This document shows positions 25,957 through 43,126 of a stretch of 64,000 bases of DNA, in pieces. The stretch comes from Synaphobranchus kaupii (lineage: Eukaryota > Chordata > Actinopteri > Anguilliformes > Synaphobranchidae): assembly GCA_029718625.1 (NCBI GenBank), contig CM056376.1:82356541-82420540 (forward strand). Reading direction: 5' to 3'. Position 1 is the stretch's first letter. Every line of letters begins with the position of its first letter. Position numbers and translations under genes: made by a program. Under the pieces are notes generated by a model. That model was given only the letters and a program-made list of their open reading frames with translations, was not told the DNA's origin and made no database searches.

Positions 25957-26452
25957 GTGATGGTGTATTCAAGTGGCCAACTCGGGAGGATTGTGCATGA
26001 CGTTTGCTGTGATGATGGTCCCGTTCGTTGCGATAGAGGTGTTCAAATGCTCAGCGGCAAAAAACATGGACGCCTGCATAAAGCTGATGCTTGTTTGGCT
26101 GGCCTCTGAGCAGCATTTACAGCTCCAAAGGTTTTACATGAAGTATTCAAAAACGATTGAAGATGAAAACGAACGCAGAAGGTGAAAGACTACATACACC
26201 ACGCAACAGGTCTCTCTACATCCAGATCTCTCCATGTTTACACTACAGATGCTCAGCTGTTTACCTTTTACCTCTGACGCATTTTTCGTCATCTCGGGGA
26301 CCTCAGGAGGTGCCCGAGTTGAATGTCGGATTTCCGAGATCGTTGTCATCAGCTCGTCACCATGTCATCATCGTTGTGTCATGTTCAAAACATTTTTTCT
26401 TCTCGGAAGTCTTCTCGGAATTCAGACTTCCGAGATCATTTGAATACATCAT
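25957..26452. mobile_element. Probable MITE with GTATTCAA(G/A)TG ends
   Basis: Left GATGGTGTATTCAAGTGGCC and inverted right GATGTATTCAAATGATCTCG match imperfectly. The inner right part repeats the word CTCGGAA and its variants. No coding frame; the call rests on the terminal similarity only. Confidence 0.45.
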
Positions 26453-26699
26453 GAGAACACAGTTACAGTGAATGGTAAAGTAAGCAACATTAGCAGCAAA
26501 ATGGATCGTAATGTCGGCATTGTTGAGATGGATGAGCTGGTAGGCTAAATTGAAAAGATATCATGTTGTGTTTTGGTGATGAAACAAATGTTCTCATTGC
26601 ATTTCAATGTAAAATTGAAGGAAATTGGTTTTGTAAATACATTTTTTTTTCTGGGAGGGGGGGGCTTGAGGAAAAAAACACCAGACCCCCCCCCCATAC

Positions 26700-27235
26700 C
26701 ACCATGCACTCTGCTCCTGCTGAATTGCTGAAGCTAGGTGGTGGGCGTGGTTAGTACTTGGATGGGAGACCTCCTGGGAAAACTAAGTTGCTGCTGGAAG
26801 TGGTGTTGGTGGACCAGTAGGGGGACAATCTTCCCTCTGGTCAAATAAACCCCAATTTCCCAGTGCAGTGATGGGTCCTGTGCTGTAGGAGATGGTGTCT
26901 TTCGGATGAGACGTTAAACCGAGGTCCTGACTCACTGTGGTCATTAAAGATCCCATGACACTTATCGCAAAGAGTATGGGTTTCCCCCGGTGTCCTGGCT
27001 AAATTCCCAACCTGGCTCTTTCAATCTGCCACCTAATCAATCCCCAGTTTAATTGGCTAAAATAATTCTCTCCCTCTCCACCTCAGCTGATGTGTGGTGA
27101 GCATTCTGGTGCAAAATGGCTGCCGTTGCATCACCCAGGTGGGTGCTACACATTGGTGGTGGTAGAGGTGAGTTTCCCCCTCATCATTGTAAAGCGCTTT
27201 GAGTCACCGGTTGGCAAGGCATTATTATTATTACA
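26700..27235 (+). mobile_element. 5S rRNA-derived SINE (SINE3 type)
   Basis: The head contains TTAGTACTTGGATGGGAGAC, the internal promoter region of 5S rRNA, followed by CCTCCTGGGAAAA. The body includes TTTCGGATGAGACGTTAAAC and the tail TGTAAAGCGCTTTGAGTC with a terminal ATT microsatellite. This architecture is that of the zebrafish SINE3 class. It is a retroposon, not a functional 5S gene: the 5' half of 5S is absent. Confidence 0.88.
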
Positions 27236-28009
27236 TAGACTTCTTAGTCATAGATTGTCTCCCAACCAATTTTGAGTCAAAAAAGGATGTAAATAGTTAT
27301 ATATTCCACAATTAGTGTGTAAAGACAAGAATACATGTGAGGGACAGTTGTAACAGTACGATGAGACAGTTGTAACACTCATTTAAAGCTCTAAACTATA
27401 GGTAGTAGCCTAATCAAAATAACATTACTTTATCCTCCACAACAATTGTCCTATTTTTGCTTTTTAATTTCAATTCAGTTTGCTATTAAATATTGTTCCA
27501 TTGCAAATGTATCAATCTGATATAAACATGCACCTTACACAAATTTTCAGGCTGTACAATATTTATCAATATGTTGTTTTTTTCTTCAAACACTGGAATA
27601 AAACAGATTCAAATTAGAAGTTTGGTTCTAGAAAGCTTGTTATATTGCACTGTGATAAATGCTTACATTTTTTTCTGATCTCTGAACTGAGGTCTGGATG
27701 TCCATTTAAATCAGCGCTGGTCTCTATCAGCACTTGCTGGACCAGAGAGCGTGATTTTGGGCTGTTGGTGTTTTCCGACCGTGAGTACAGTTGTAACACT
27801 GGTAGATCTGTACTCAACTGACCACCTTCCACATTTGTCTCGATTTCACAAAAAGCGAGCATCCTGACACATCAGTAAAGATGTCATTTTTTAGAGAAGT
27901 GATCAAGGATCATAACTATCTTGTTAAGGCAGTGTACAGGACTGGACCCAAATGCAAGAACTCGATGAGAATATTTATTAGAAGTAAGCAAGCAATAGGC
28001 AGGCAAAGG
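27236..28009. other. Spacer without a recognised gene
   Basis: AT-rich. The phrase ACAGTTGTAACA recurs three times (27345, 27370, 27787), which may mark an old DNA transposon, but no paired ends were found. Confidence 0.4.
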
Positions 28010-28445
28010 GCAAATAAAGGGAGGAAGGCTGGATACGGGGTTGGCGAACTAAAGCGGGGCTGGTGAGGTGTCAGGGCTGGGATAGGCAGGAGGCAGGCTG
28101 GATGGGCTAAATAAAGAACAGACAAACAGGTTACAAGACAAGCGGGACCAAAAATCAGAATGGCCGGGAGCGATCTCAAACGGGGCAGAGAAAACGAACT
28201 GGCAATGAAAAGGCGTGAGAGGAGAAAGTAAATAGTTCAGGGAACAGGTGAAGGAACTAATTGAATAACTGAAAGGAGAGAGGAATGTGAGGGAGCAGGA
28301 GACATGACAGGCTGGCAAACCAAGGGGAGAACAGGGAACTAATGGGGACCACGCCCAGCCTGCACACGAATACACGGAACAGAGACAAACAGGGTAAACT
28401 GAAAAACATGATATGGAACGCAAGGAATGGGAATACAAAGGAAAA
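28010..28445 (+). repeat. Dispersed repeat, copy related to 31440-31990
   Basis: Purine-rich sequence sharing with 31440-31990 the words GCCCAGCCTGCACA, GGTAAACTGAAAAACATGA and GGAATGTGAG in the same order and orientation. Long minus-strand Ser/Leu/Pro-rich frames are compositional artefacts. The class is not recognised. Confidence 0.6.
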
Positions 28446-28681
28446 TCTATCCAGAAACAAAGCTAGTTAAGAAAGTGGTCTAACTTACCCCACAAAAACG
28501 TTTTTCTCTTTATCTTCGAAGAGAAGGTCCGAAATCCTTCAAATTTCCCACGTAGAAAGAGGGTGGTACTACGCATGTGCTGTTGTGGTACAGAAACTGG
28601 AATGGACCCAAATGCAGGACTCAGAGGCAAACTCAGGAACAAACTCCGTAAGGAGTAAATATGTATCTGATCAAAAAAAAA

Positions 28682-29775
28682 GCCAAGTTACTCACGCATA
28701 GCCTACAGAGCGCTGTCTATAAGTCCTTAATTCCAACTTGCAAAAACTAGGCCTGCCTTTAAAAGTATTGATATCAAAATGTGGCCAAGTTACAACTAAC
28801 AATATTGCCTATCGTAGCTCACACTAAATACTAGCTCTATTCCAAAGCAATGCTATCCAAACCTTCTTAAATTATTTAATGCAACTTGTCCCTGTGTTTC
28901 TTCATCTTAGCATGTGAAGAGATTGTGCCTCATGGAACAACATATGATTCCAATGAATGTTTTAACAGTTTATGAATAATTACATTCCAGAAAAGATATG
29001 GTTATACTTTGTTGGCAAGTTTACTTCAGGTTTTAAAATGTTAACTGCTGCTACAGATTTCATTACAATTCACAAACAGACATTTATATCAAGAAACATC
29101 ATGTACAATAGAGAAAGGGGCGATGAATAAATAAATGCAGATAAAAATGAGTAATATTTTTACCTAGAAAATAGCGTACATATAGCATTTTTACGAACGT
29201 ATCCAATAGTTAGGATATTTGCGAACAGAATTTTGTGAACACAAGGATATCTATGCTCTGTAGGACCACACAGGTTTTTGATAAAAATCCAAATAAATAA
29301 ATCAATAAATACATAATAATAATAATAATAATACATTTTATTAATTCTGTGCTTTTCATAGACTCAAAGCAGTGGATGCAGACAATTGTTCAAACATGCC
29401 CTATAGTGTAGTAATCTTTCTGTTTAATTTATAAGTGCAAGTTGCAACACATCTGAATCAGAGTATTTCCACTATAAATTATTCTTATTTTGCAGTTTGA
29501 TGTGGAACATACAGTTTCATTGACCACATTCTCTTGAGATGGTAAGATGAAGAAACACAGGGCCAAGTTGCATTAAATAATTTAGGAAAGTTTGGATAGC
29601 ATTGCTTTGGAATAGAGCTAGTTTATTTAGTGTGAGCTACGATAGGCAATATTGTTAGTTGTAACTTGGCCACATTTTGATATCAATACTTTTAAAGGCA
29701 GGCCTAGTTTTTGCAAGTTGGAATTAAGGACTTATAGACAGCGCTCTGTAGGCTATGCGTGAGTAACTTGGCTTT
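28682..29775. mobile_element. Foldback element with about 235-bp inverted arms
   Basis: The arms 28682-28918 and 29535-29775 are inverted copies: the left reads GCCAAGTTACTCACGCATAG, and the right ends with CTATGCGTGAGTAACTTGGC. Similarity continues through AACTAGGCCTGCCTTTAAAAG and GCCTATCGTAGCTCACACTA. The core is about 615 bp and noncoding. Partial relatives lie at 10090-10536 and 47738-47945. Confidence 0.82.
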
Positions 29776-30919
29776 TTTAAAAATGTCGGACATGATTTTG
29801 ATCAGATATCACTTATTTTTGAAAGCTAACTAATGATTAATAATGCATGAAGATAATGACATTGAGAGAGACATGCATACAGAATACATGCATTCAAAAT
29901 AAATGAATAAATAAAATACTGGCGAGAATGATAATATTTTTACCGATTACCGATAGCCCACAATTACATTAAAATAATTTGTAGATTAGCTGTATTTAAT
30001 GTCTAATGAAATACAATGAATAGTTTAGTTTTCTGTAGTGCAATGGATGTATAAGGCATGTTGATTCGCTTCGTAGTAGCCTAGCTTGTACCTGCTTCCT
30101 GACTAGCAGCTGACTGACATTTCTCTGGCAAAACTAACGTTGGCTAACAAGCTTAATTGGACAATGCATATTTCCCAGGAATCTTAGCCAGAAAGAAAAC
30201 AATAGATACTACTAAGAAAGTAGCCTACCAGAGATTATTCTTATTATTATTATTATTATTATTAAAAGTGTTTGCAGTAAGCTGCATTGTCTGCAGAGTA
30301 GCGTAGACTAGAGCAATGTTCGGAGGCTATTCTATAATTTTTTTAAGTGACTAACCATAAAACTGATATGTTTGGGTAATTGGAGGTTTATAAATCCGAT
30401 CTCTTAAGGGAGTTCAGTTTATAGTCGGCTATCATCAATTCTTAATGTATTATCGTAAATTCTTAATTTACCTAGTAGGTAATTTTATGGTGATGTTGTG
30501 TTATGTGTGAAAAGGATAAACTGAACAGAGCTGAAGTGAAGAAATGAATGAAGACATAATAAAGAAATTTTGGCCGAGGCCAGCATTGAAGGTTCGGTTT
30601 CCACAGTGAGTCAGACATGACCGCGGCGCAAGAGGACAGCAGGCTCCAGACAGACAAATATTTTTTTTGTCTAACCAGAAGACCAAAGGGATACAGTCAC
30701 GTGATATAGGCTATAGGCCATTTGTCAGTGTCCATCGGACTCTCAGCATTTCGCTGTAGTACAAGTGAAATACAAGTGAAACATTGAACAGTTAATATTG
30801 GAAACGTCTTTTGCCTTTGCAATAAAAATATGTTTGTTAATGTGAAAATAATAACAGTAAGTAATAAATGAAAAGTATTTAACAGTTGCACATTGTTTTT
30901 GTCGAAAATAAATTTGTGT
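29776..30919. other. Spacer with a short (TTA)n run
   Basis: No gene recognised. A TTA trinucleotide run lies at 30236-30263. Short minus-strand open frames around 30472-30686 have no family features. Confidence 0.45.
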
Positions 30920-30920
30920 C

Positions 30921-30985
30921 CTGTTGGGCTAGAACCCCCAATCCTCTGTTTGAGAGGCAGCAACACTAACCAGTAGGCCACAGTA
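30921..30985 (-). repeat. tRNA-like (SINE head) sequence
   Basis: On the minus strand an A-box-like TGGCCTACTGGTTAGTG is followed, after CTGCCTCTCAAACAGAGG, by a B-box-like GGGGGTTCTAGCCC. The spacing resembles a tRNA, but the putative anticodon loop lacks the conserved T33 and no clean acceptor stem was found. I read it as a tRNA-derived SINE head or tRNA pseudogene. Confidence 0.5.
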
Positions 30986-31439
30986 GTTTTGTGAAATACA
31001 CAAAGCCATATAGCGGTTTTGTCTGTGATTCTGGGATGTGTGCAGATTAGTTTGAAGCGTTTTTATTGGGCGATAAGCTTGGGAGAGCAGGTATGCGATG
31101 TTATCCAATGGGGAGAATTATTCTTTGAGGGTACGGAGGCAGGCAGCTAGTGAGGGTCTCTGGGTAGGCAGGAAAAATGGGAAGAAGAAGAAGAGGAAGC
31201 AGAAGGAGAAAAATGGCAAAATAACCCAAGTTTGGGGTTTTATTATGTGGATGTGTGAAGTTGTATCTGAATGCTGTGTGGTTACATGAGGTCAGAACAT
31301 ACAGAAGTTCATGTTTTTAAGGTCTGTGGTCATTGTGGATACTTCTGTAGGAAACACTGAAAAACTAAAACTCTCGGTGCCGTAACTTGGCGGATGGCAT
31401 ACCTGCCATCCCAATTCAATGAAGGCAAACAGACAGACA

Positions 31440-31990
31440 GGGGAGCTAAGTGACGGGCTGGATGCGGGGTTTGCGAACTAAAGCAGGCAGGACAGGGGCA
31501 AGCAGGAACAGGGAAGCAGGCAGGTGAGTAGGTGAAGGGCTGGATACAGGGCTGCCGAGAAACAAGTGGGCAGGACCGAGAACAGGGCAGGAGTCAGCAG
31601 GAACAGGGAGGCAGGCTGGAGCGAAACTAGACTGGGACAAACAAACAGGTTAACTGCACAAAGCAAACACAGAGTCCAAACACATCAAGCACAAGGCAAA
31701 CAGACAGAATGAACTGGCGCCGAGACAAAGAGTGGAACTTATATAGAGGGAAAGCAGGTGTGAAAGCATGAGGATAATTAAAGTGCGTGAGGAATGTCTG
31801 TGGGAGTTAATGAGGTAACGAGGTGAGTGTGGAATGTGAGCAGAGGGGGCGAGTGATAGGTTGAGTAATAATGAGGAACAAATCGGGGAAGCCATGCCCA
31901 GCCTGCACAACAAGGAATAGACAAGGTAAACTGAAAAACATGACTTGGAACAAGAGGAATGGGGAAAACAGGGAGAACGAAAGGAAGGTG
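31440..31990 (+). repeat. Dispersed repeat related to 28010-28445
   Basis: Shares ordered words with the 28-kb copy (GCCCAGCCTGCACA, GGTAAACTGAAAAACATGA). Its first part has internal subrepeats of GGCAGG and CAGGAACAGGGA. No coding capacity was recognised. Confidence 0.6.
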
Positions 31991-33332
31991 GACTGGAGGG
32001 AAACAGCGATGTCACATTTGCACAGCCAATATGACAGTTCAAGCTTGTAAGGCAAAGAAGGTATTGCATGTTCAAAGTGTACTCATGGTAAAATTGTAGC
32101 TACTCGGTCTCCTACTAACAAATTTTCACCTGCTCAAGACCACGCGTACCGTGTTTGTAAATTCAGAATGCCGCTAAATGTAGCTTCTGAGTGATAATTA
32201 GAATATGCATTTATTTTTATTTTCTGGTAAATTAACATGACAAAATGTAGCCTCTGAAATACACAAAGCAAACGTAGCTAATAAATTACGATTGCAAAAA
32301 ACCAACACATTAGATGATGCCTATTAATCAATTGTAGGCAATGAACTTGCTTAATTAGTCTCATAAGTGTAGGCTAATAAATGCTCCCAGGCTACTATTT
32401 TTCTAAATTGGTAAAAATGTAAATGCTAACTTATGACATATGCTATTTAAAACACACATTTGACCAATGAATGAAATTTGCTTTAAATTGCCTACAGGCT
32501 GTAGCCAGCATTGCAATGGCTGACCTTGTGCTGTTGGAGGAGTTGGCTGCTTAGGAGAGAAACGAATGCATCTTTATGATCGCACAAAAGCTATTTGTTG
32601 GCTGAGTGTGATATATGATATATGTGATATATGGCTGGTTAGTCATTTTCGGGTTTTAATGAAATTGACAACCTGCCCAGCAATGTTATTGGTGCCGTAA
32701 CTGTAGGCTACTGCACAAACGTAGCCTCAAGGCTCCATCCGAAGATATGTTTACAAAATCTGAAAAGGGCTGTCACGTCTGTGCAGCTCATGTCATGTGA
32801 AATGTATTGCTCAACTCGATTGCCTGGTGGGACCATAGACGGGTGGGACCCACAACAGTTTCAGTTGGCTGGCTTTAGTGGCTTATTGGTGTAGCTACAT
32901 AAAATTTACTGTATCAGACAGTAGCCTAAGCAGGCCTACCTCTTTCCATCAAAAGGGGATCGGGAATTCAAACTAGAGGTCTGCACAGGACTGATTATTT
33001 AATCCCGCTCCCACCCACTCCCGCAAGATTCTATCCCACTCCCGCCTGCTCCCGCACAAAACTGGACTCGTTCTGCTCCCGCCCGCAACATAAAAGTTTT
33101 GTCCCGATCCCGCCCGCAGAGTAGCTACTGCAGAGGCTATTGACGTCCAAAATAGGCCTATGCCATAAACCTGACAACATTTGGGCGGGAAAACTGTAAT
33201 AATAATAATAATAATGCAAGAGAGCTGAAGCAACCACACTAATAAACAACATCAAAATCTTACAAGCGATACTATAACGTCTCTGCATTTGAATGGATCT
33301 CTATGGGAATTCGGGGGTGGGACTAGATTTAG
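31991..33332. other. Spacer, with a CCCGC-rich hAT-like fragment near 33000
   Basis: Mostly AT-rich with no gene. At about 32975-33125 the sequence AGAGGTCTGCACAGGACTG, followed by many TCCCGC(C/T) words, resembles the end of a common fish hAT element. The other end was not found. Confidence 0.4.
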
Positions 33333-33676
33333 CTGTAAATTATGCTGGAACAGTATGGAATACATGGTTGGTAAAATGGCTGTAAGTCATCAAGGGTCTG
33401 AGGTATCAAACGAGCCTCAAAGCATCACTCTGCTGCCAGATATGCAGTAGTTATGGATGGATCACTTTAAGGGTTGTTTCTCCTGACAAATTTTCCTATT
33501 GAACACTATGGAAAGATAAGTCAGGAGAAGAAACCCTTCAAGTTATCCATCCATATTATCTACTGTATTTCTGGCAGCAGTGTGTGGTTTAAGGCTTGTT
33601 TAATACGTCAGACCTTTGATGACTTACAGCCATTTAGCCAACCATGTGTTCCATACTGTTCCAGTGTAATTTACAG
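33333..33676. repeat. Near-palindrome, 155-bp arms with a 32-base loop
   Basis: The arms 33333-33487 and 33520-33676 are inverted copies at roughly 85 percent by eye. Paired words are GGAACAGTATGGAA with TTCCATACTGTTCC, GGCTGTAAGTCATCAA with TTGATGACTTACAGCC, and TCTCCTGAC with GTCAGGAGA. The transcript would fold into one long hairpin. Probably a MITE. Confidence 0.85.
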
Positions 33677-33779
33677 ATATCAAGAGTCTTTTGATGTTGT
33701 TGGGTCACAGACATCAGGAAGTCATGGCATGCAAAGGATATGCGACCAAATATTAAAAATTATTACTTTGTTCTATATA

Positions 33780-34005
33780 TAAATGCAGGGGTGCCAATAG
33801 TTGTGGCACACATGATTTTGTTAAAAACAATTATTTCTTGATGGGGGATTTTTTTTCTCATAATAAATTTACTTCAATTAAAGGTTGGATTTTTCTCATT
33901 TTTTCAGTGTGAGATTAAACTATTTCACCAAACGGTGAATTTTTTATAACCCTTTTTACTCATCTTTACCAGGGGTGCCAATAATAGTGGAGGGCACTGT
34001 ATATA
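33780..34005. mobile_element. Tc1/mariner-type element end
   Basis: The phrase AGGGGTGCCAATAATAGTGG next to AGGGCACTGTATA is typical of the end of Tc1/mariner elements in fish. A related word, GGGGTGCCAATAGTTGTGGC, lies at 33788. No transposase remains. Confidence 0.55.
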
Positions 34006-34249
34006 CACACCTCAATTAATGAAATTAGAACAAATGCCGGAGACAGTCCTCCGGGAAACATACCTCCAACTTTGATATTCCTTTGGGGTGTGGTAGCATT
34101 TTATTTGTTGCCATTTAATTTATTTTATTTTTAAAAAATTTTGCAATAAGTTTGGGCTGGTTAGCCTAATGTAGATCTGGTACATGGATTGTTCAATCAA
34201 ACTGAAGATAATCAGTCAAACAATAATGTAACAGAAGAAAAAAATAAAA

Positions 34250-34293
34250 TAAATAAATAATAATAATAAAAATAACAATAATAAATAATGATG

Positions 34294-34352
<59 letters not shown>
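34250..34352. repeat. (TAA)n microsatellite
   Basis: An AT-rich trinucleotide run, pure from about 34293. The poly-Tyr minus-strand frame is an artefact of this repeat. Confidence 0.95.
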
Positions 34353-34353
<1 letters not shown>

Positions 34354-34539
34354 TATATAATAAATACATATAATAAAAATATTGTGGGAAAACTGAGCCA
34401 TTTGGCTGGAGTGTACCCCAGTGAGGGAATTAAGAACTGAAGAGATAGAAGATTAATCAGTTCAGTGGCTTTTAGGGGGAGGAGCTGTGCAAGTCAGTAA
34501 GTGGGAACTGAAGAAAAAAAAAAAAACATGAGTGAAAAA

Positions 34540-34824
34540 GGCTGCATTCGAATAGTTTAATTCGAGCATGGAAGGATCCTTTAGATCACATGAACCGGAA
34601 ATAGTTTCCGGGCAGCCATGCTAAGGACCGTTCGACAATACGACTGGACGTCGCACCACGACGCAAGGTAGAGAAGGAGGTTCAAATTCCACAGTAGACG
34701 CTAGATTCCTTGTAAATCTCTCCTTCCAACTTTTCCTTGACCCCCATGACGTTTTCTGGCGAGGTCAAGGAAAAGTTGCAAGGAAAGGAAAAAGGAGATA
34801 TTTTTTGACTATTCGAATGCAGCC
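34540..34824. mobile_element. MITE with GGCTGCATTCGAATAGT ends
   Basis: The left end GGCTGCATTCGAATAGT is matched exactly by the inverted right end ACTATTCGAATGCAGCC 285 bases apart. The interior is noncoding. It appears to sit in the left flank of the decayed retroelement that follows. Confidence 0.78.
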
Positions 34825-35125
34825 TTGGAAGCCAGGAAGGGTGAGCCCAAACCGATCCCTTTACACCTGAGGCCGAGGACTCCCCTCTCCTACATGAGTG
34901 AAATATTCCAGACAGACTATAGTCATACCATGAAGAAATTGGGGGAGTAGACTAAAGAAGGTCCCCTAGCATGGCCCGAGGAAGGTTCTTTGAGATTGCT
35001 CCACCTACAACCAGTGGAAACTATCTTATGCAGAAAAAAGGGAAAGACTAGTTGAGCCAGTAGGGAAAGCTGAGAACCCATAGAATGCATCTAAATCAAT
35101 GGAAGAATGAGGAATGGAACAATGG

Positions 35126-36480
35126 AGGAATGAGGAGTGGAAAAGAAGGTGGAGCCCCAGCTGGAGGCGGGACCCCAACGAGGGCAACCACCACCACCCT
35201 ACAACCCAGACAAACAGCGGCCGGTGGACAAAACCATTAAGGCGGCAGGCCTGTATCCTGCATTGGAAGACATCATGAGACAAGAGGATTTGAGCCAAGA
35301 GCCCAAGACCACAGAAGGAATATGACATCAGAGGAAAAGTGAAACTAAGGTCAACTGCCCTCCCCAGAGAAGAATCAAGTTCCTCTGATGGTGACGACTC
35401 AGACGACAGTATCTCTCTCGTCAGAAGAATGAATGAAAATATAACAAGGGGAATGCTGGAGGAAACCCGAAGGGAGGTAAAAAGGAGCAGAACAAGCATT
35501 CTTGCATGAGAAAAGGGAATCTGGATACTCGCAGCAACGGGTTCAAGAATTAAAGCAAGTCTATGATATCAGTAGAGATATCTAGAACAGTGCCAGCAAA
35601 ATCCTCAGGAGAAGCAGCAGGGAGAGAAGAGCACCAGATCGATACCGCCCAGGGGATGGAAGAGAGAAAGAGATTGAAGAAACATTCCTGGCCCCACTGC
35701 AAGTGATACCCCAACCAGGGGGACAACAGCCACTCACTAAAGTACACCCCATGGTTGTCAACGGATCTGGAAAACATGATAAAGTATTTACCAAGAATAA
35801 CAGGGAGCAGGGCCATAGATAGCGAAGGTAGAGATAAAAACTGCCCACCTGCCCCTGTGCATGGGAGATGTTAAGCAGCTCCTAGCAAGATGTATGGGAC
35901 ACTAGGTCAGGGAAGTAATGGACCTGGCAGGCCTAAAAGGAGCTATGGACACCCATAGGGCGGAAGGAAATCATTCAACAGACACAGACCAGGTGTGTGG
36001 GCCGCTTTGAGAGAGTTGTTCCCACACAGAGCAAACCTTGTGGAAAATACGAGTGCAGAACTAAAAGAAGGAGAGGACATCCATGATTTCATCAACAGAA
36101 TGCAGAAGGCATGGAAGACAAATATGGAAGAACCATATTATGCATAACCAGGAATGCTGACAATGTTCTTTCAGATGTTATGCAAAGCATTGCCCAAACC
36201 AATAGGGAAGGTCCTAAACAAGGTTGTGGGACTTCCCCAAGAGAATTGGGAGAAACAAAGAGCTCATCTTGTCCACCAGGAAGGGGAGGATTTCAACCAA
36301 GGGGCCGCATGAGGGGTTGGCCCCAGAGAATACCATCATATCAAGAACCCAAGAACCAGATGGCAATGACCCCACAGCAAAATACATATGGGCATCAGCA
36401 GGAGGGATGGCAGCCACAAGAACAATGGGGCATGGGCCCCCACCACAATCAATAGGGATGCCCTGAGAATCCTACCCCTC
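35126..36480 (+). pseudogene. Decayed retroelement Gag-like remnant
   Basis: Broken plus-strand frames read like an LTR-retroelement Gag. ELFPHRANLVENTSAELKEG then EDIHDFINRMQKAWK (about 36010-36115) looks like a capsid helix region, and LPKPIGKVLNKVVGLPQENW (about 36190-36250) follows in the same broken frame. A Gln/Gly/Pro-rich tail ends near 36450. Stops and shifts interrupt it throughout, and no protease, reverse transcriptase or integrase was seen. An AATAAA at 36868 near AAGACTCTGCAGG could belong to a 3' LTR. Old and inactive; the Gag assignment is by resemblance only. Confidence 0.4.
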
Positions 36481-36959
36481 TAGGAGGGGGAGTGTGAGGC
36501 AAGGGAAATGCTATCCATAACATCCAGTGGAGCCACAGCTGAACCACAAATAAATATAGCCATAGCTAATAGATACTGGAATGACCCACTGCTTGGTCCG
36601 ACTTTAGCAGAGGTATGCAAAATAACTTTATTTAGTGGACCATGAGTGCCCCCAAACGCATAGGGTAGGAAATGATTATCTAACAAGATTAATTTTGCCT
36701 TTTCATCTATTGGCTAAAAGAAATTATGATGGAAGGGTGTCACCTTAACTCATTGGTTTATTTGCTAGGAAGAGGAGGGATTATGAAAATATATAATTGT
36801 TTGTTTTTGTTATGAGAGCTCCTGAATCCCCTGCGTAGGAGAAAGGACCTCCCACTGGCCAGTGCTCAATAAAAGGATAAACTGAATACAAGACTCTGCA
36901 GGATTATTTCCTTCATCTTCATCATCCTCATCCGGCGAGACTTCTCCATCTTAAAACCC

Positions 36960-37857
36960 ACCTCAAATTGAACCTAATCAGGAGAAAGTAAAGACCTCCG
37001 AAAGTAAAGATAGCCTAATAAATAGACTCACTACATTATTACAGTAATGTATCATATTAGATTGTTACAATACATAGTAGCTACTAGATTGTTACTGTAA
37101 TATATATATAGACTTAGATGGTTATGTATAGATGTAAATTGTTTTGGTCACAGTTAATTTTGGACAAAAATAAATACGAAGTTCTAAATACATAAATAGA
37201 GGGATTTCTCTCTTCAGTTTTATTTGTTGTGTATTTTTAATATTGGGAGTAATCGGTACATTTAATTCCAATATCATGTAATTCAATCACGCCACAGGCA
37301 TTCACGCACTTCCTTTTTCAATGGCTCTGGGTCATGCAAGAGGTTTCGCTCTCGCATGGCTTGCCTCCGGGATTTGGCTACATTCGTTATCATCTTCATC
37401 ACACTCTTGTAATGAATGCATTTTGAGTTATTAGGCCTATATGTGCAAAATTAGTTTTGATTGCTTGATTGAGCAATATTTGTCACAATGGGAATTGCTG
37501 AATAGAAACGTATTGACAACTTGGATTTCTCATCTTGCCTAAGATAATTTATTTTTCTCCTAACAACAAACAAAACAAGATCAGCCATCAAAGTAAGTCC
37601 TGGTTTCAGCCAGTCCCTCTTTTTGCAAATTACACTGACATTCCTTTAACTAGTATCAAGTACCATACTAGTCATTTTTTAAATTATTTTATTATGATTT
37701 CTTATTACAATCACAGACACCCTAACAGTGATAATTTTAATCAAACATGCTTTGCTGTTTTTTCTTCTTCTTTTTTTGCAGTACATTGTTGAGTGATGTC
37801 TTTATGCTCATGACAAAGTGAATGGTGTCGTTAGATGATCATACATGTAGGAGGACA
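36960..37857. other. Spacer and probable odf3b 3' flank
   Basis: AT-rich with no gene recognised. The odf3b 3' untranslated region should lie just below 37858 on the minus strand. Confidence 0.45.
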
Positions 37858-42449
<4,592 letters not shown>

Positions 42450-43126
42450 CTGACAGAGGGCAGTGCGATTCAACATTTGAGAAGGCTAATCTGCATAACA
42501 TTGAGCAAATGAACAAAAGTAAAGTAGCCTAGGCTATAAGAAACCTTTAAAAAATTATATCTTAATAAAGTAAGGATAAATGTTAAATCAAGATAATCAA
42601 AATTAATTACAATCATCAAAAAATATAAATCGGAAGATGCATGCCGTGTTGTGATAATATGTTGAACCAAGTATTGTAATAGGAATACCACCCATTTTAA
42701 GAATTGATGTTATTCAGTGCCCCAGGAAGTTCAGAGGGCAGTGCGATTCAACATTTGAGAAGGCTAATCTGCATAACATTGAGCAAATGAACAAAAGTAA
42801 AGTAGCCTAGGCTATAAGAAACCTTAAAAAAATTAATATCTTAATAGTATCATATTGTGATATTCTATCAGTTCTCAAGAAAACATTTAGTTGTGCAAAT
42901 TCAATGATATAGCCTATGTAATGTTTTTACAAGCACAATAACAAATGCATCAGCATTGCTCCAATCTCTCATTATATATTATTATTATTATTATTATTAC
43001 TATTACTACTACTGTATATCATTATATGATATTATTGTGACTTGTGGTGACACTATTTTAAAACAATTTTAAGAATTTTATTATTTCCTGATTGGTAAAA
43101 AAACTTTTGAATATCAATTAGGTCCG

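Noticed and set aside
26700..26780. 5S rRNA gene
   Set aside because: Only the internal promoter half is present and it continues into a SINE body and tail.
28049..28460. Ser/Leu/Pro-rich minus-strand frames that look like membrane segments
   Set aside because: Compositional artefact of a purine-rich dispersed repeat; the related copy at 31440 does not keep the frame.
30921..30985. Functional tRNA gene on the minus strand
   Set aside because: A and B boxes are recognisable, but the acceptor stem and the normal anticodon loop are missing.
34216..34401. Poly-tyrosine open frame
   Set aside because: Direct translation of the TAA microsatellite.
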